DNA of 49,319 bases, from contig MPMP01000035.1 in NCBI GenBank assembly GCA_002238565.1, positions 1 through 49,319 on the forward strand. The letters run 5' to 3'. The position numbers and the translations under genes were made by a program. Below the pieces are notes generated by a model. That model had not been told where the DNA came from and searched no databases. It saw nothing but the letters and a program-made list of their open reading frames with translations. The stretch's first letter is position 1. Each line of letters begins with the position of its first letter. Source of the stretch: Albidovulum sp. bin36 (GTDB lineage: Bacteria; Pseudomonadota; Alphaproteobacteria; Rhodobacterales; Rhodobacteraceae). Shown piece after piece: positions 1 to 11,625 of the stretch.

Positions 1-675
1 ATGGAGTCGGTCCGCACCCTGATGCACTCGCTGGGCTTCCGGAAGCTGTCGCCGCGACCGATCCATCCCAAGGCCGATCCGCAGAGGCAGGAGGACTTTC
101 GCAAGAATTTCAAGACTTTGGTGGCATCGGCCCTGCCGGAGGGCGTCGATCTGGCCAGCGTCCACTTGTGTTTCCAGGACGAGGCGAGAATCGGGCAGAA
201 GGGCATGCTGACACGGGTCTGGGCGCAGCGCGGCACCCGCCCACGGGTCCCGCGGGACCACAGATACGGATACTGCTACCTGTTCTCCGCCATCTTTCCG
301 GAGGCCGGCGTGGCGGTCGGCCACATCTGCGACCGGGCCAACACCGACGAGATGAACCGGCACCTGCTGGACATCGCGGCGAAGGTTCCCGACGGCCGCC
401 ACGCGCTGGTGGTTCTCGACGGCGCCGGCTGGCATCGCTCCAAGGCGCTCGAAATCCCGGCCAACGCGGTGCTGCTGCGCCTGCCTCCCTACAGCCCGGA
501 GCTGAACCCGGTTGAGACCGTATTCCAGTTCCTGAAATCGCGCCACTTCGCCAACCAGGTCTTCGAGACCGCCGATGCCGTCAAGGAGAAGGTTGGCGCA
601 GTCTGGTCGGATTTCACCAACTCCCCGAATCGGATCCGCACGCTCGGCGCTCGAAGCTGGGGAGAATTGGCATGA
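1..675 (+). CDS. IS630-family transposase, C-terminal part (cut by window edge)
   Basis: DDE transposase that would catalyse cut-and-paste movement of an IS630-type element. The reading frame is open from base 1, so the true start and the N-terminal helix-turn-helix lie upstream. The three catalytic acidic residues are visible in the usual contexts: the Asp of FQDEARIG (about residue 60), the Asp of VVLDGAGWH (about residue 140), and the Glu of PPYSPELNPVETVF (about residue 172). The spacing of about 32 residues between second Asp and Glu suits the family. The frame ends normally with TGA at 673-675. The terminal inverted repeat and TA target duplication could not be placed by eye in the following 160 bases. 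Family assignment is firm; activity is unknown because the 5' part is not seen. Confidence 0.85.
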   Translation: MESVRTLMHSLGFRKLSPRPIHPKADPQRQEDFRKNFKTLVASALPEGVDLASVHLCFQDEARIGQKGMLTRVWAQRGTRPRVPRDHRYGYCYLFSAIFPEAGVAVGHICDRANTDEMNRHLLDIAAKVPDGRHALVVLDGAGWHRSKALEIPANAVLLRLPPYSPELNPVETVFQFLKSRHFANQVFETADAVKEKVGAVWSDFTNSPNRIRTLGARSWGELA

Positions 676-834
676 GAAACATCAGGAGAACTTTCAATGC
701 TTCCAAGAATTTTTCGAGTGCCTGGAAATTTTCCGGTATTGGTATAAGTCGAATCCGATTGAAGAAAAAGGATAACCCCGATTACATCGCAAAATTGTCC
801 CAGCCTCCGGGTCGCCTTTAAATCAAATTTCAAA

Positions 835-1551
835 TCAGAGTTCGGAGATTCGAATTCCCCTTTCGTAATGCATGATGACTTCTCTAAGATGTCGATCCAT
901 GGCCACCCACGCTTTTTCCGGAGCGTGCGAAGCGATCGCCTCAAAAATTTCCTGGTGCCTTTGAAATGCGCTTGATTCGACGCCGGTTATCCGAAGCGAA
1001 ACTTTCCGCTGCTGGGACAGCCACTCGGAAATCGCGGTATGCAGCGCCGTGAAAACCGGGTTTTTCCCGATACCCGCTATTGCCAGGTGGAACTCGACAT
1101 CCGTTCTCTCGAAGGCTTCAAGATTTCCGATAGAATCTCGATTGGCCATTAGCGCGGCCTCCAGGCGCTCGATTTCCTCGGCCGTTGCGATTTCGGCCGC
1201 ATTTTTCGCAATGGCGGCCTCGAAGAGCCGCCTCGCGTCTTGAAACGAACGTTCGCCCTCCTTTGAGGAAAGCAGGATTCTGGCAGATGACGATAGTTGC
1301 CCAACGATGTTGCGCGGCGTGGGGCGAGCGACGGCTGGACGCCCGTTCGCAGAGATTTCAATAAATCCGTCGCGCTGCAGCAGCAGAAGCGCTTCGCGCA
1401 CGGCGGGCCGCCCGACCTTGAAAGCTTCCATCAGGCTTCTTTCCGAAGGCAGTCCCTCGCCTTCGGCTAACGCGCCCGAAATAATCTGATTTTCGATTTG
1501 CTCCGCTACATCCTCATGAACCCTCCGCCGTTTGACGCTGGTGAATTTCAT
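835..1551 (-). CDS. GntR/FCD-family transcriptional regulator of the adjacent ABC importer
   Basis: A 238-residue repressor-type regulator. Residues about 8-75 form the GntR winged helix (SERSLMEAFKVGRPAVREALLLLQRDGFIEI). The C-terminal FCD domain keeps the expected ligand/metal residues: Asp and His in DVEFHLAIA, His in RHQEIF and His in MDRHLRE. The start is supported by AAAGGAAAC a few bases upstream of the ATG. It is the last gene of a minus-strand run, 34 bases after the permease, so it probably senses the imported substrate or a catabolite and controls the importer promoter near 5350. The N-terminal region resembles NanR-like members of the family, but the ligand cannot be deduced from sequence alone. 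Confidence 0.9.
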   Translation of the reverse strand: MKFTSVKRRRVHEDVAEQIENQIISGALAEGEGLPSERSLMEAFKVGRPAVREALLLLQRDGFIEISANGRPAVARPTPRNIVGQLSSSARILLSSKEGERSFQDARRLFEAAIAKNAAEIATAEEIERLEAALMANRDSIGNLEAFERTDVEFHLAIAGIGKNPVFTALHTAISEWLSQQRKVSLRITGVESSAFQRHQEIFEAIASHAPEKAWVAMDRHLREVIMHYERGIRISEL

Positions 1552-1585
1552 GCCGTTTCCTTTCCCGCGACAATTGATCGCGAAC

Positions 1586-2632
1586 TTAGGCTTTGAACGG
1601 AGATTCTCTTTGACTGGTCAATTGCGCCAAGGCCCGAATTCGAACGCGCTGGGCATCGATCAGCATGGCCAAAAGAATAATGAGTCCCTGAATTACCTTG
1701 ACCCAAAAAACGGAAACCTGCATGAGGTTCAGCCCTCGATCAATGGTCGAAAGCAGAAGAACGCCGCCTAGCGCGCCCAGCATGGTGCCGCGACCGCCGT
1801 GCAGGCTTACGCCGCCGATTACCGCGCCGGCGAATACCGTGAAGATGAACCCCTCGCCCAAGTTTACTTGTATCGAAACCACTCGTCCCGCGAGCATCCA
1901 GCCGGCAAGCGCCGCGAGCATGCCGCTAAGCACATACACTTGGCGGATACGGCGGTCCGCGTTAATCCCGGATGCCACAGCCGCATTTCGATTGCCGCCG
2001 ATAGCGTAGAGCTCGCGACCGAACCGGTGGTAGTTTAGGATGATATGGCCGGCAAAAAATACAAGCCCGGTTGCAACCACTGCGTAAGAGACCTTGACGA
2101 CGCCTGGAATTGTAAAGGCCTTTTCGTGACCTAGCCAATAGAACACGTCCGCTTCGGGAAGGTTGTAGCCGTTTACGGCGGAGCCTTCGGTAAAAGCCAG
2201 CATCAGCCCGCGAATGACGAGCAGCACGGCGAGCGTGACGATGAAATTGTTCATGCTGCCCAAGGTTATCAGGCTGCCGATAAAATAACCGACCGCCGCG
2301 CCCATCAGAAGGATGGCGGCAATCGATACATAGGAATTCACGCCGATCCCCCCGCCGAAGTGCGGCGACGCGGCCGGAACGATCAGCCAGATTCCCAGCA
2401 GAGCCGACATTCCCAAGGTAGATTCCGTAGAAAGATCGAAGTTTCCGCTGATAAGGACGAAGGCTTGCCCGACGACCAGAACGCCCAGTACCGCCGCGGC
2501 CGAAAGGATGTTTGAAATATTCCGTTCCGTTAGGAAGTACTCGCTCTGCGTAACGAAGAACAGGAAAACGACTGCAAGAATGACCCAGATCAGATGATCG
2601 ATTACGACAACGAGCCGACTATAGAGGTTCAT
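1586..2632 (-). CDS. Sugar-type ABC transporter permease (RbsC-like)
   Basis: Inner-membrane permease of the BPD_transp_2 family, 348 residues with about ten hydrophobic segments. It carries typical family stretches such as SGNFDLSTEST (after TM2/3), NNFIVTLAVLLVIRGL and the late AGAVIGGVSLHGGRGT loop, which contacts the ATPase. The chosen ATG at 2630-2632 has a strong Shine-Dalgarno (GGAGG six bases upstream) and overlaps the last 14 bases of the ATPase gene, which suggests translational coupling; a longer in-frame start at 2668 is less likely. Together with the ATPase and binding protein it forms a complete ribose/monosaccharide-type (CUT2) importer. The substrate is unknown. Confidence 0.92.
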   Translation of the reverse strand: MNLYSRLVVVIDHLIWVILAVVFLFFVTQSEYFLTERNISNILSAAAVLGVLVVGQAFVLISGNFDLSTESTLGMSALLGIWLIVPAASPHFGGGIGVNSYVSIAAILLMGAAVGYFIGSLITLGSMNNFIVTLAVLLVIRGLMLAFTEGSAVNGYNLPEADVFYWLGHEKAFTIPGVVKVSYAVVATGLVFFAGHIILNYHRFGRELYAIGGNRNAAVASGINADRRIRQVYVLSGMLAALAGWMLAGRVVSIQVNLGEGFIFTVFAGAVIGGVSLHGGRGTMLGALGGVLLLSTIDRGLNLMQVSVFWVKVIQGLIILLAMLIDAQRVRIRALAQLTSQRESPFKA

Positions 2633-4148
2633 TTTGGGCCTCCATATCCACGCCTTCAATTGCGGCAATTAGCTGCTTCGGCGTTATCTCTTCTTCCGAC
2701 TTGATGAATTCGCGCGTTATTCGACCGCGATGGAAGATGACGATCCTGTCGCAAATGTCGATCATCTCGTTAATCTCATCGGAAACTATGCAGACCGCGA
2801 CTCCGCGCTTGCTCAGGTCGTCGACAATGCGCAAAATCTCGGCTTTCGCCGCAATGTCCACGCCTTGAGTGGGTTCATCCAGAATTAGAACTTTCGGGGA
2901 TGTCGCAGCGAATCTCGCGACCACGCATTTCTGCTGGTTTCCTCCGCTGAGGTTGGCGATCTCTACATCCATGGAGGGAGTTACGATGCTTAGCGAATCG
3001 ATATACTCCCTGACCAGCGATTTTTCCTTCTTGCCGTCGAGAATTCCAAAACGGTTTTCAAGACGGCCCAATATGGACAGGGAGATATTGTCCTTGACCG
3101 TCCGTATCGCCACGATTCCCAGGCCGTGGCGGTCGCGCGGCAGATTTGCCATCCCCTGAGCTATCGCCTTGACCGGGCTGCCGGAGACATAAGGCTTGCC
3201 GGAGATGCTGACCTCGCCGTCGCCAAGCTCCTCGAGGCCGAAAAGCCCTCGCGCGAGCGCTCCCGGCCCGCTGCCCTCAAGACCGGTAAGGCCGACCACT
3301 TCTCCCGCCCGCACCTCTAGGCTCACGTCCGAATAGGCGTTGTCACGCGACAGATTCCTGGTTTTCAAAACGACATCGCCCAATTCGCCGGTCTGCCGCG
3401 AAAAGCGCTGCACCGAAGTTCCGCTTATCAAATGAACAAGATCTTTTTGCGTCAGGTCGCTCACGTCCGACATGCCGACGACCCTGCCGTTTCGCAATAC
3501 GGTTGCCCGGTCCGCGATCTCGAATATTTCTTCCAGGAAATGAGAAATGTAAATAAAGGACGCGCCTAGCTCCTTCTGCTTGGAAACAAAGGAGAAAAGC
3601 CTTTCAACCTCTCGTTTCGGAAGTGGCGCCGTCGGCTCGTCAAGAATGATGACCGAGGCGTCGGCGAACAGAGCGCGCGCGATTTCTATCATCTGGCGCT
3701 CTGCGACGCTGGTCGCTTCCATCGGCCTGCGAACGTCTAAATCAAGCCCGAACTTCCTTAATTTTTCGTCGGCGGTTTCAAATAGGGTGCGCCAATCCAC
3801 CCATCCTCGGCGTTCGGGCAGGTCGCCGAGGCTGATATTCTCGGCGATCGACAGCCCCGGGACGTATTTCACGTGCTGCGCCACGTGCGCGATTCCAGCC
3901 GATCTGGCGCGAGCGGCCGTCAGACCGGAATACTCGACGCCGCGGATCCGGATGCTGCCCGAATCCGGCTGCGTGAGTCCGTTCAGGATGTTTATCAGAG
4001 TTGATTTTCCGGCGCCGTTCTTACCCACCAGGCCTTGAACTTCGCCGGCGCCGACATCGAGATGCACATCGTCCAGAGCGCGAACTCCCGGATAGGTCTT
4101 GACGATTCCGTGCATTTTCACGACGGGATCGACTGCCGAGCTTTCCAT
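2619..4148 (-). CDS. Sugar-type ABC transporter ATP-binding protein, two nucleotide-binding domains (RbsA/MglA-like)
   Basis: A 509-residue cytoplasmic ATPase with two fused ABC domains, the usual CUT2 design. The first domain has an intact Walker A (GKNGAGKST), a signature of the SVAERQMIEIARAL type common in this family, and Walker B (VIILDEPTAPL). The second domain has a Walker A without the lysine (GLEGSGPGA), a good signature LSGGNQQK, and Walker B VLILDEPTQGVD. The ATG at 4146-4148 is chosen over the longer frame from 4223 because an AGG-containing ribosome site precedes it and homologues begin just before the VVKMHGIVKTYPG stretch. It lies 117 bases after the binding-protein gene and overlaps the permease start by 14 bases. 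Confidence 0.93.
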   Translation of the reverse strand: MESSAVDPVVKMHGIVKTYPGVRALDDVHLDVGAGEVQGLVGKNGAGKSTLINILNGLTQPDSGSIRIRGVEYSGLTAARARSAGIAHVAQHVKYVPGLSIAENISLGDLPERRGWVDWRTLFETADEKLRKFGLDLDVRRPMEATSVAERQMIEIARALFADASVIILDEPTAPLPKREVERLFSFVSKQKELGASFIYISHFLEEIFEIADRATVLRNGRVVGMSDVSDLTQKDLVHLISGTSVQRFSRQTGELGDVVLKTRNLSRDNAYSDVSLEVRAGEVVGLTGLEGSGPGALARGLFGLEELGDGEVSISGKPYVSGSPVKAIAQGMANLPRDRHGLGIVAIRTVKDNISLSILGRLENRFGILDGKKEKSLVREYIDSLSIVTPSMDVEIANLSGGNQQKCVVARFAATSPKVLILDEPTQGVDIAAKAEILRIVDDLSKRGVAVCIVSDEINEMIDICDRIVIFHRGRITREFIKSEEEITPKQLIAAIEGVDMEAQNEPL

Positions 4149-4265
4149 GTGCCTAGCTTTCTGAACGATGATCGGAGAGCGGTTCGGAGGCGGCGAAACC
4201 GCCGCTTTTCCCCGAACCGCCAAGCGCCGCCCGCGCCTTCGCGCCGGCTGCTTTCTTTTAGCCTG

Positions 4266-5285
4266 CTACTGGTTTCCCCAAAGTCCGGGGTGGTCCACGT
4301 TGTCCTGAGTAATCGAAGTCGTGCTCAGGAACAGCTGCAGTCCGACATCGGTTTCCGCGATGCGTCCCGGCGACCAAAGAGCGCCTTCTTGAACGACTTC
4401 GCCGGGTCCGATGTCTTCGCCGTTGAACTTCTTTTCCATGAAGTCCGCGACCAACGTGCCGAAATCGGGAATTGGCTGACCGGAAGTCTGATCGGTTGCG
4501 CCCGCGCGAATGAGATCCAGATTCTCGCTGCATCCGTCGATGCCGCCTATGAAGATATGGCCTTCTTCGCCCTTCGGCGCGAATTGACCGATCTCTTTCA
4601 AGGTCTGGACCGTGCCGGTGCTATAGACGCAATCGGAATGCATGTAGATGCCGTCGACGGGTCGCGAGGATACTACGTCTCGTACGATCTCCACGCCCTT
4701 GGCGGCGTCCCAGTCGCCCGGCTTCACAATCAGTTCTATGTCGGGATACTGATTGATGACGTCGTCGAATCCGGCGCCTCGAAGCTGAGCGACATTCTGC
4801 GCCAGATTGCCCGTTATCTCGAGAACCGTACCTTTGGGGCTTCCGTATTTCTCGGTCAGATGCGCTACCATTGCTTCGCCGGCCTGCTTGCCGCCGAGAT
4901 AATTGTCGGAAAGGACAACCATGTCGATTACGCAGCCCAGCGGCGCGCGGTCGATCGTGTAAAACGGGATTCCGGCCTCTCTGGCCGCTTCAACAGCAAC
5001 GCATATTCCCGCGCTGTCGTCCGGCACGGCGACAATTGCCGCCACGTTCTGAGTAATGAAATCATTGACATCGTTTATCTGCTTCTGCGCGTCGCCGCCG
5101 GATGTAACCGAGATGACTTGCCAGCCGCGCCGTTCCGCTCCGACCACGAAGCCGCCCTGAATCTGGGCCTGGGCTCCGTCTAGCGACGGTGCGGCATAGC
5201 CGATAACTACCTTGTCGTCCGCGATGGCGGCGCTTCCCAAAGCGATTCCTATCAAGCTGCTTAACACAAGCTTTATCGAGCGCAT
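4266..5285 (-). CDS. Periplasmic sugar-binding protein of ABC transporter (RbsB-like)
   Basis: A 339-residue exported solute-binding protein of the Peripla_BP_4 type. A signal peptide (Lys near the N terminus, hydrophobic core, cleavage near SAAIA-DD) spans about the first 22 residues. The mature part has the alternating two-lobe pattern (VVIGYAAPS, VAAIVAVPDDSAG, LGGKQAGEAM, GHIFIGGIDGC). Several cysteines in the mature protein are uncommon for the family. The ATG at 5283-5285 has GGAGG seven bases upstream, better than the longer frame from 5309. It is the first gene of the importer operon, preceded by a good promoter. The ligand is not predictable; a pentose, hexose or polyol are all possible. 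Confidence 0.92.
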   Translation of the reverse strand: MRSIKLVLSSLIGIALGSAAIADDKVVIGYAAPSLDGAQAQIQGGFVVGAERRGWQVISVTSGGDAQKQINDVNDFITQNVAAIVAVPDDSAGICVAVEAAREAGIPFYTIDRAPLGCVIDMVVLSDNYLGGKQAGEAMVAHLTEKYGSPKGTVLEITGNLAQNVAQLRGAGFDDVINQYPDIELIVKPGDWDAAKGVEIVRDVVSSRPVDGIYMHSDCVYSTGTVQTLKEIGQFAPKGEEGHIFIGGIDGCSENLDLIRAGATDQTSGQPIPDFGTLVADFMEKKFNGEDIGPGEVVQEGALWSPGRIAETDVGLQLFLSTTSITQDNVDHPGLWGNQ

Positions 5286-5683
5286 TTTGATTTCCTCCAT
5301 TCTTACCAAAGTTTTCGGCGAATCTATCTTCGCTTCCGAACGGACGACTATTGCCAGCCATTATGGCCTGTCAACGTGATTTTATGAATATCTACATTGT
5401 CATACCGAATTATGTCGGGCCGATACCGGCCGCCTTGCCCGAGGAAGCCATTCCATGATCGAGTATCGAATTGTCCCGGGCAATCTCCCGAATTCTCCAT
5501 ACGACGATTTTGGCCCGATTGCCGCGTTTCGCGCGACGCGTCGACGATGCCTTTGCCGACGGCGGGACGTTTCGCCTCCGCTATGCGGAACGCAAAGTTG
5601 ATTTCCGGCGCTCAATTGCCGCCGCGCCGAAAATTGCTGCGGAAACTTTTCGGCGCCGTCCGGAATCTGGGGTTTCCGAATGG
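5286..5683. other. Intergenic region upstream of the importer operon
   Basis: About 400 bases between the start of the binding-protein gene and the end of ligA, both on the minus strand. It holds the predicted importer promoter at 5347-5374 and a possible GntR/FCD-type site TTGTCATACCG at 5397-5407 (close to TNGTNNNACNA, one mismatch). Nothing else convincing is seen; short frames here look like chance. Confidence 0.5.
5347..5374 (-). promoter_or_regulatory. Predicted sigma70 promoter of the sugar importer, with palindromic operator in the spacer
   Basis: Reading the minus strand, a perfect -35 box TTGACA lies at 5374-5369 and a -10-like AATAGT at 5352-5347, with a 16-base spacer. Inside the spacer, 5357-5367 is a perfect odd palindrome GCCAT-T-ATGGC. 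A repressor bound there would block polymerase, and the operon ends with a GntR/FCD regulator. The predicted transcript start is about 55 bases before the binding-protein ATG. The boxes are seen directly; which protein binds is inference. Confidence 0.45.
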
Positions 5684-8170
<2,487 letters not shown>

Positions 8171-9325
8171 ATGGCTGCGATGGCGCCCGAAACTGAAACT
8201 AGATTGAATTCGCTGGGATTCCCGAAGGCCGCCGCCGACACCCGCGTCGTCGTGGCGATGTCGGGCGGCGTGGACAGCTCGGCAGTGGCCGCTTTGCTCG
8301 CGAGCGAAGGCTACGATGTCGTCGGCATTACACTTCAGCTATACGACCACGGCGCCGCGCTGGAAAAAAAGGGAGCCTGCTGCGCGGGAACGGATATCCG
8401 CGATGCGAGGCGCGTCGCGGAATCGCTTCAATTTCCGCACTACGTTCTCGACTACGAAAATATTTTTCGCGAAAACGTTATCGACGAGTTCGCAGACAGC
8501 TATTTGGCGGGCGCCACTCCGATTCCATGCATCAAGTGCAACGAGCGCGTGAAATTCAGCGAACTGCTCGACACCGCCAGAGATCTCGACGCGGACTGCC
8601 TCGCCACCGGCCACTACGTCAGGCGCGTCGTGGGCCCGAACCGATCCGAACTTCACCGCGCGGCGGACCATTCGCGCGATCAGTCGTACTTTCTGTTCGC
8701 GACAACCGACGATCAGCTCGACTACCTGCGATTTCCGCTGGGCGGGCTGCAGTCGAAAGGCGATACTCGAGGCTTGGCCCGGAAATTCGGGCTGTCCGTC
8801 GCGGAGAAACCCGACAGCCAGGACATTTGCTTCGTTCCGAACGGGAACTACGCGAGCGTAATCGAGAAGCTCAGGCCCGGAGCGGCCGAACCTGGCGACA
8901 TCGTCGACTTGGACGGAAAGATCCTCGGAAGCCACCGAGGCGTAATCCATTATACCATCGGCCAAAGGCGAGGACTTGGTATCGGGGGGTTGTCGGAGCC
9001 GCTGTACGTCGTTCGGCTGGATGCCGAAACCCGCCGGGTCGCGGTCGGTCCGAAAAGCGCCCTGCAATCGTCCGAGATCACTTTGCGCGAAATCAACTGG
9101 CTTGGCGACAATCCGTTCGAATGCGAGTCGGAACAGCGAGTTTCCGTCAAGGTCCGCTCCACGCGACCGCCAAAGGAAGCAATAATCACGCCTCTTCCGG
9201 ATCGTCGCGCGGAAGTCCGCCTGCTGGAGCCTGAAGAAGGCGTTGCGCCGGGACAGGCGTGCGTCTTCTACGACATATCGGGCACCAGGGTCTACGGAGG
9301 CGGCTGGATACATGGCGCGCGTTGA
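8171..9325 (+). CDS. mnmA: tRNA-specific 2-thiouridylase MnmA
   Basis: Introduces sulfur at the 2-position of wobble uridine-34 in Lys, Glu and Gln tRNAs, with ATP activation and sulfur relayed from the IscS/Tus system. The 384-residue protein has the PP-loop motif MSGGVDSS near residue 30 and the two catalytic cysteines in PCIKCN and SQDICFVP, with the C-terminal beta domain typical of the family ([11 protein letters not shown] onward). The ATG at 8171 is chosen because homologues start shortly before the LGFPKA stretch; another ATG lies three codons on, and a longer frame opens at 8129. The upstream AAGGCG is a weak ribosome site. Confidence 0.95.
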   Translation: MAAMAPETETRLNSLGFPKAAADTRVVVAMSGGVDSSAVAALLASEGYDVVGITLQLYDHGAALEKKGACCAGTDIRDARRVAESLQFPHYVLDYENIFRENVIDEFADSYLAGATPIPCIKCNERVKFSELLDTARDLDADCLATGHYVRRVVGPNRSELHRAADHSRDQSYFLFATTDDQLDYLRFPLGGLQSKGDTRGLARKFGLSVAEKPDSQDICFVPNGNYASVIEKLRPGAAEPGDIVDLDGKILGSHRGVIHYTIGQRRGLGIGGLSEPLYVVRLDAETRRVAVGPKSALQSSEITLREINWLGDNPFECESEQRVSVKVRSTRPPKEAIITPLPDRRAEVRLLEPEEGVAPGQACVFYDISGTRVYGGGWIHGAR

Positions 9326-9384
9326 TCGGCGCCGGCGCGATCAATGCCCGACTTATGATTCGATTCTCTGAACGGAATTAAAGA

Positions 9385-10755
9385 ATGCTTGAAAGACTAT
9401 TGTCCTGTATCGATGACGATCTTCCGAACTCGCTCGAAAGATTGTTCAAACTTCTGGAAATCCCTTCGGTTTCCACCGATCCCGCCTACGCCAGTCACTG
9501 CGACGCGGCGGCTGACTGGCTCGCCGCGCACCTGAAAGATATCGGATTCGATGCGGACAAGCGCTCGACGGACGGCCATCCGGTCGTCGTCGGGCACGGG
9601 ACCAGGGAGAATCGCAGATTTCTGTTCTACGGCCACTACGATGTTCAGCCGGTCGATCCGCTTGGCCTTTGGGAGCAGGATCCTTTCAAGCCGATGCTGC
9701 AGGACACTCCCGGCGGACAGGTCATTCGCGGTCGCGGGGCAAGCGACGACAAGGGGCAGCTTATGACATTCGTCGAAGCGTGCCGCGCCTGGAAAATCGT
9801 CTTCGGAAGGCTGCCTCGCAGCATCTCGCTGTTGCTTGAAGGAGAAGAGGAATGCGGCTCCGTCAGCGTCGCGCCGTTCCTCGAGAAAAACGCCAAGGAA
9901 TTTCCGGCGGAGCTCGGACTGGTTTGCGACACCGGGCTCTTAGCCGACGCGACGCCCGCCATCATAACGCGGCTGCGCGGCGGCGTTAACGTAGAAATTG
10001 CGATTTCCGCTGCCAATAGGGATCTTCATTCCGGAATATACGGCGGACTCGCGGTTAATCCCGTCAGGGTGCTCGCGAAGATACTGGCTGATTTGCACGA
10101 CGAGTCGGGCCGAATCACTCTGGAGGGGTTTTACGACGGGGTTCCGGAATTGCCGCCGGATGTAGCCGAGCAGTGGCGGCGGCTCGGCTTCGACCACGGT
10201 GAATTCCTAGGCGATGTCGGCCTGTCCTCGCCGGCGGGCGAATCGGGGCGCGAGCCCATCGAAATGATCTGGTCGCGCCCTACCTGCGATATCACCGGCA
10301 TCGCCGGCGGCTACCAGGGCGACGGCTTTAAAACCGTTGTAGCGGCCAAGGCATCGGCGAAGGTCGGCTTCCGCCTGGTCGGCAGCCAGAATCCAGCCAA
10401 GGTCCGCGAAAGCTTTCAGGCGCATGTCCTGGGATCTCTTCCGCCCGACTGCGATGCGGAATTCATTTCGTACGGCGAAAACCATGCAACGGAAATGGCC
10501 ACGGACCATATAGCCTTCCGGCTTGCGAAAGATGCGCTGACCGAGGAATGGGGTATTCCGGCCGTATATGCCGGATGCGGCGGCTCAATTCCGATCACGT
10601 CCATGTTCAAGGACATTCTTGGCATGGATTCCATGCTTATCGGTTTCGGCAAGGACGACGACCGCATCCATTCGCCGAACGAAAAATACGATTTGGCAAG
10701 CTTCCACAAAGGCATCCGCAGCTGGGCGCGGATACTTTACGCTCTCGATTCCTAA
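9385..10755 (+). CDS. M20-family metallopeptidase (dipeptidase/deacetylase-like)
   Basis: A 456-residue zinc hydrolase of the ArgE/DapE/carnosinase group. Metal-binding and catalytic motifs are visible: His and Asp in FYGHYDVQP (about residues 88-95), GRGASDDKGQ with the bridging Asp, the Glu pair in LEGEEECGS, and Asp in VCDTGLL. A central dimerisation/lid insertion follows (NRDLHSGIYGG), and a late His lies in DDDRIHSPNEKYD. Members with this layout cleave dipeptides or N-acyl amino acids; the substrate is not predictable. It starts 59 bases after mnmA on the same strand and converges on the enoyl-CoA hydratase at 10809. Confidence 0.92.
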   Translation: MLERLLSCIDDDLPNSLERLFKLLEIPSVSTDPAYASHCDAAADWLAAHLKDIGFDADKRSTDGHPVVVGHGTRENRRFLFYGHYDVQPVDPLGLWEQDPFKPMLQDTPGGQVIRGRGASDDKGQLMTFVEACRAWKIVFGRLPRSISLLLEGEEECGSVSVAPFLEKNAKEFPAELGLVCDTGLLADATPAIITRLRGGVNVEIAISAANRDLHSGIYGGLAVNPVRVLAKILADLHDESGRITLEGFYDGVPELPPDVAEQWRRLGFDHGEFLGDVGLSSPAGESGREPIEMIWSRPTCDITGIAGGYQGDGFKTVVAAKASAKVGFRLVGSQNPAKVRESFQAHVLGSLPPDCDAEFISYGENHATEMATDHIAFRLAKDALTEEWGIPAVYAGCGGSIPITSMFKDILGMDSMLIGFGKDDDRIHSPNEKYDLASFHKGIRSWARILYALDS

Positions 10756-10808
10756 GTCGGGTTAATCCGGCAATCCGAGCTTGCCGCCCGCCGCTAGCCG
10801 GTATCGGA

Positions 10809-11585
10809 TCACCGGCCTTCGAAAACAGGTCGCCTTTTTTCCACGAACGCCAGCACGCCTTCCTGAAAATCGCGAGACTTGCCCGCTTCGCCCTGCAGCC
10901 GCGCCTCTAGCTCAAGCTGCTCCTCGTAGCCGTTCGAGAAACTGGCTCCAAGCGCCTTTTTGATTCGCATGTAGGCTTCCGTGGGGCCTTGCGCCAACTG
11001 CATCGCCCTTCGCTGCCAATGCTCCTCGAAGTTCTCGTCGACGACGGATTCCCAGATCATGCCCCAGTCGGCGGCCTGCCTGGCCGAAATCTTTTCCGCG
11101 AACAGCGACGCGCCGATCGACCGCGCCAATCCAATCTTGCGCGGTAGCAGCCATGTCCCGCCTGCATCCGGAATTAGGCCGATGCGGGAAAACGCCTGCA
11201 TGAAATAGGCCGACTCGGCCGCGATTACGACATCCGCGGCCAAAGCGAGATTGGCTCCGGCTCCCGCTGCCGGCCCGTTGACCGCGCCAATGATCGGAAT
11301 CGGGCAGTCTTTAATTGCTTCCAGCATGGGAAAGTACTCCTCGCGCAATGTTCGCTCGAGATTTACGTTCGACGCATCGACGCGGTCGCCGAGATCCTGC
11401 CCGGAGCAAAATGCCTTGCCCGATCCGGTTATGACCAGCGCGCGACCGGATTCCGGAGCCTTTCGCACCGCATACGTGATTTCCCGCCTCATTTGGGCAT
11501 TGAGAGCGTTCATGACTTCGGGCCGGTTCAAAGCGATTACAACCGTATTGTCCCGCTGCCTGACCTCGAGGGCTTCGTATTCCAT
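10809..11585 (-). CDS. Enoyl-CoA hydratase/isomerase family protein (PaaG-like)
   Basis: A 258-residue crotonase-fold enzyme acting on CoA thioesters. Oxyanion-hole segments are seen in GKAFCSGQDLGD (about residue 63) and NGPAAGAGANLALAADVV (about residue 105), followed by SRIGLIPDAGGTWLLPR, a stretch typical of PaaG-like isomerases of phenylacetyl-CoA breakdown. No other paa gene is nearby, so a general fatty-acid or aromatic role cannot be separated. The ATG at 11583-11585 is preferred (AGGA seven bases upstream); a GTG two codons earlier overlaps that ribosome site. It lies 40 bases after ccmH and may be the last gene of the rplM-to-ccmH transcription unit. Confidence 0.9.
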   Translation of the reverse strand: MEYEALEVRQRDNTVVIALNRPEVMNALNAQMRREITYAVRKAPESGRALVITGSGKAFCSGQDLGDRVDASNVNLERTLREEYFPMLEAIKDCPIPIIGAVNGPAAGAGANLALAADVVIAAESAYFMQAFSRIGLIPDAGGTWLLPRKIGLARSIGASLFAEKISARQAADWGMIWESVVDENFEEHWQRRAMQLAQGPTEAYMRIKKALGASFSNGYEEQLELEARLQGEAGKSRDFQEGVLAFVEKRRPVFEGR

Positions 11586-11625
11586 ATCCACTTCCTATAG
11601 ATTCATCTGCAGTGTACGAGCGATT

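Noticed and set aside
672..821. 49-codon frame overlapping the IS630 stop (ATGA)
   Set aside because: It most likely reads through the element's terminal region; no motif and no conservation argument.
8339..9313. 324-codon minus-strand frame opposite mnmA
   Set aside because: Antisense shadow of mnmA with no recognisable fold or start signal.
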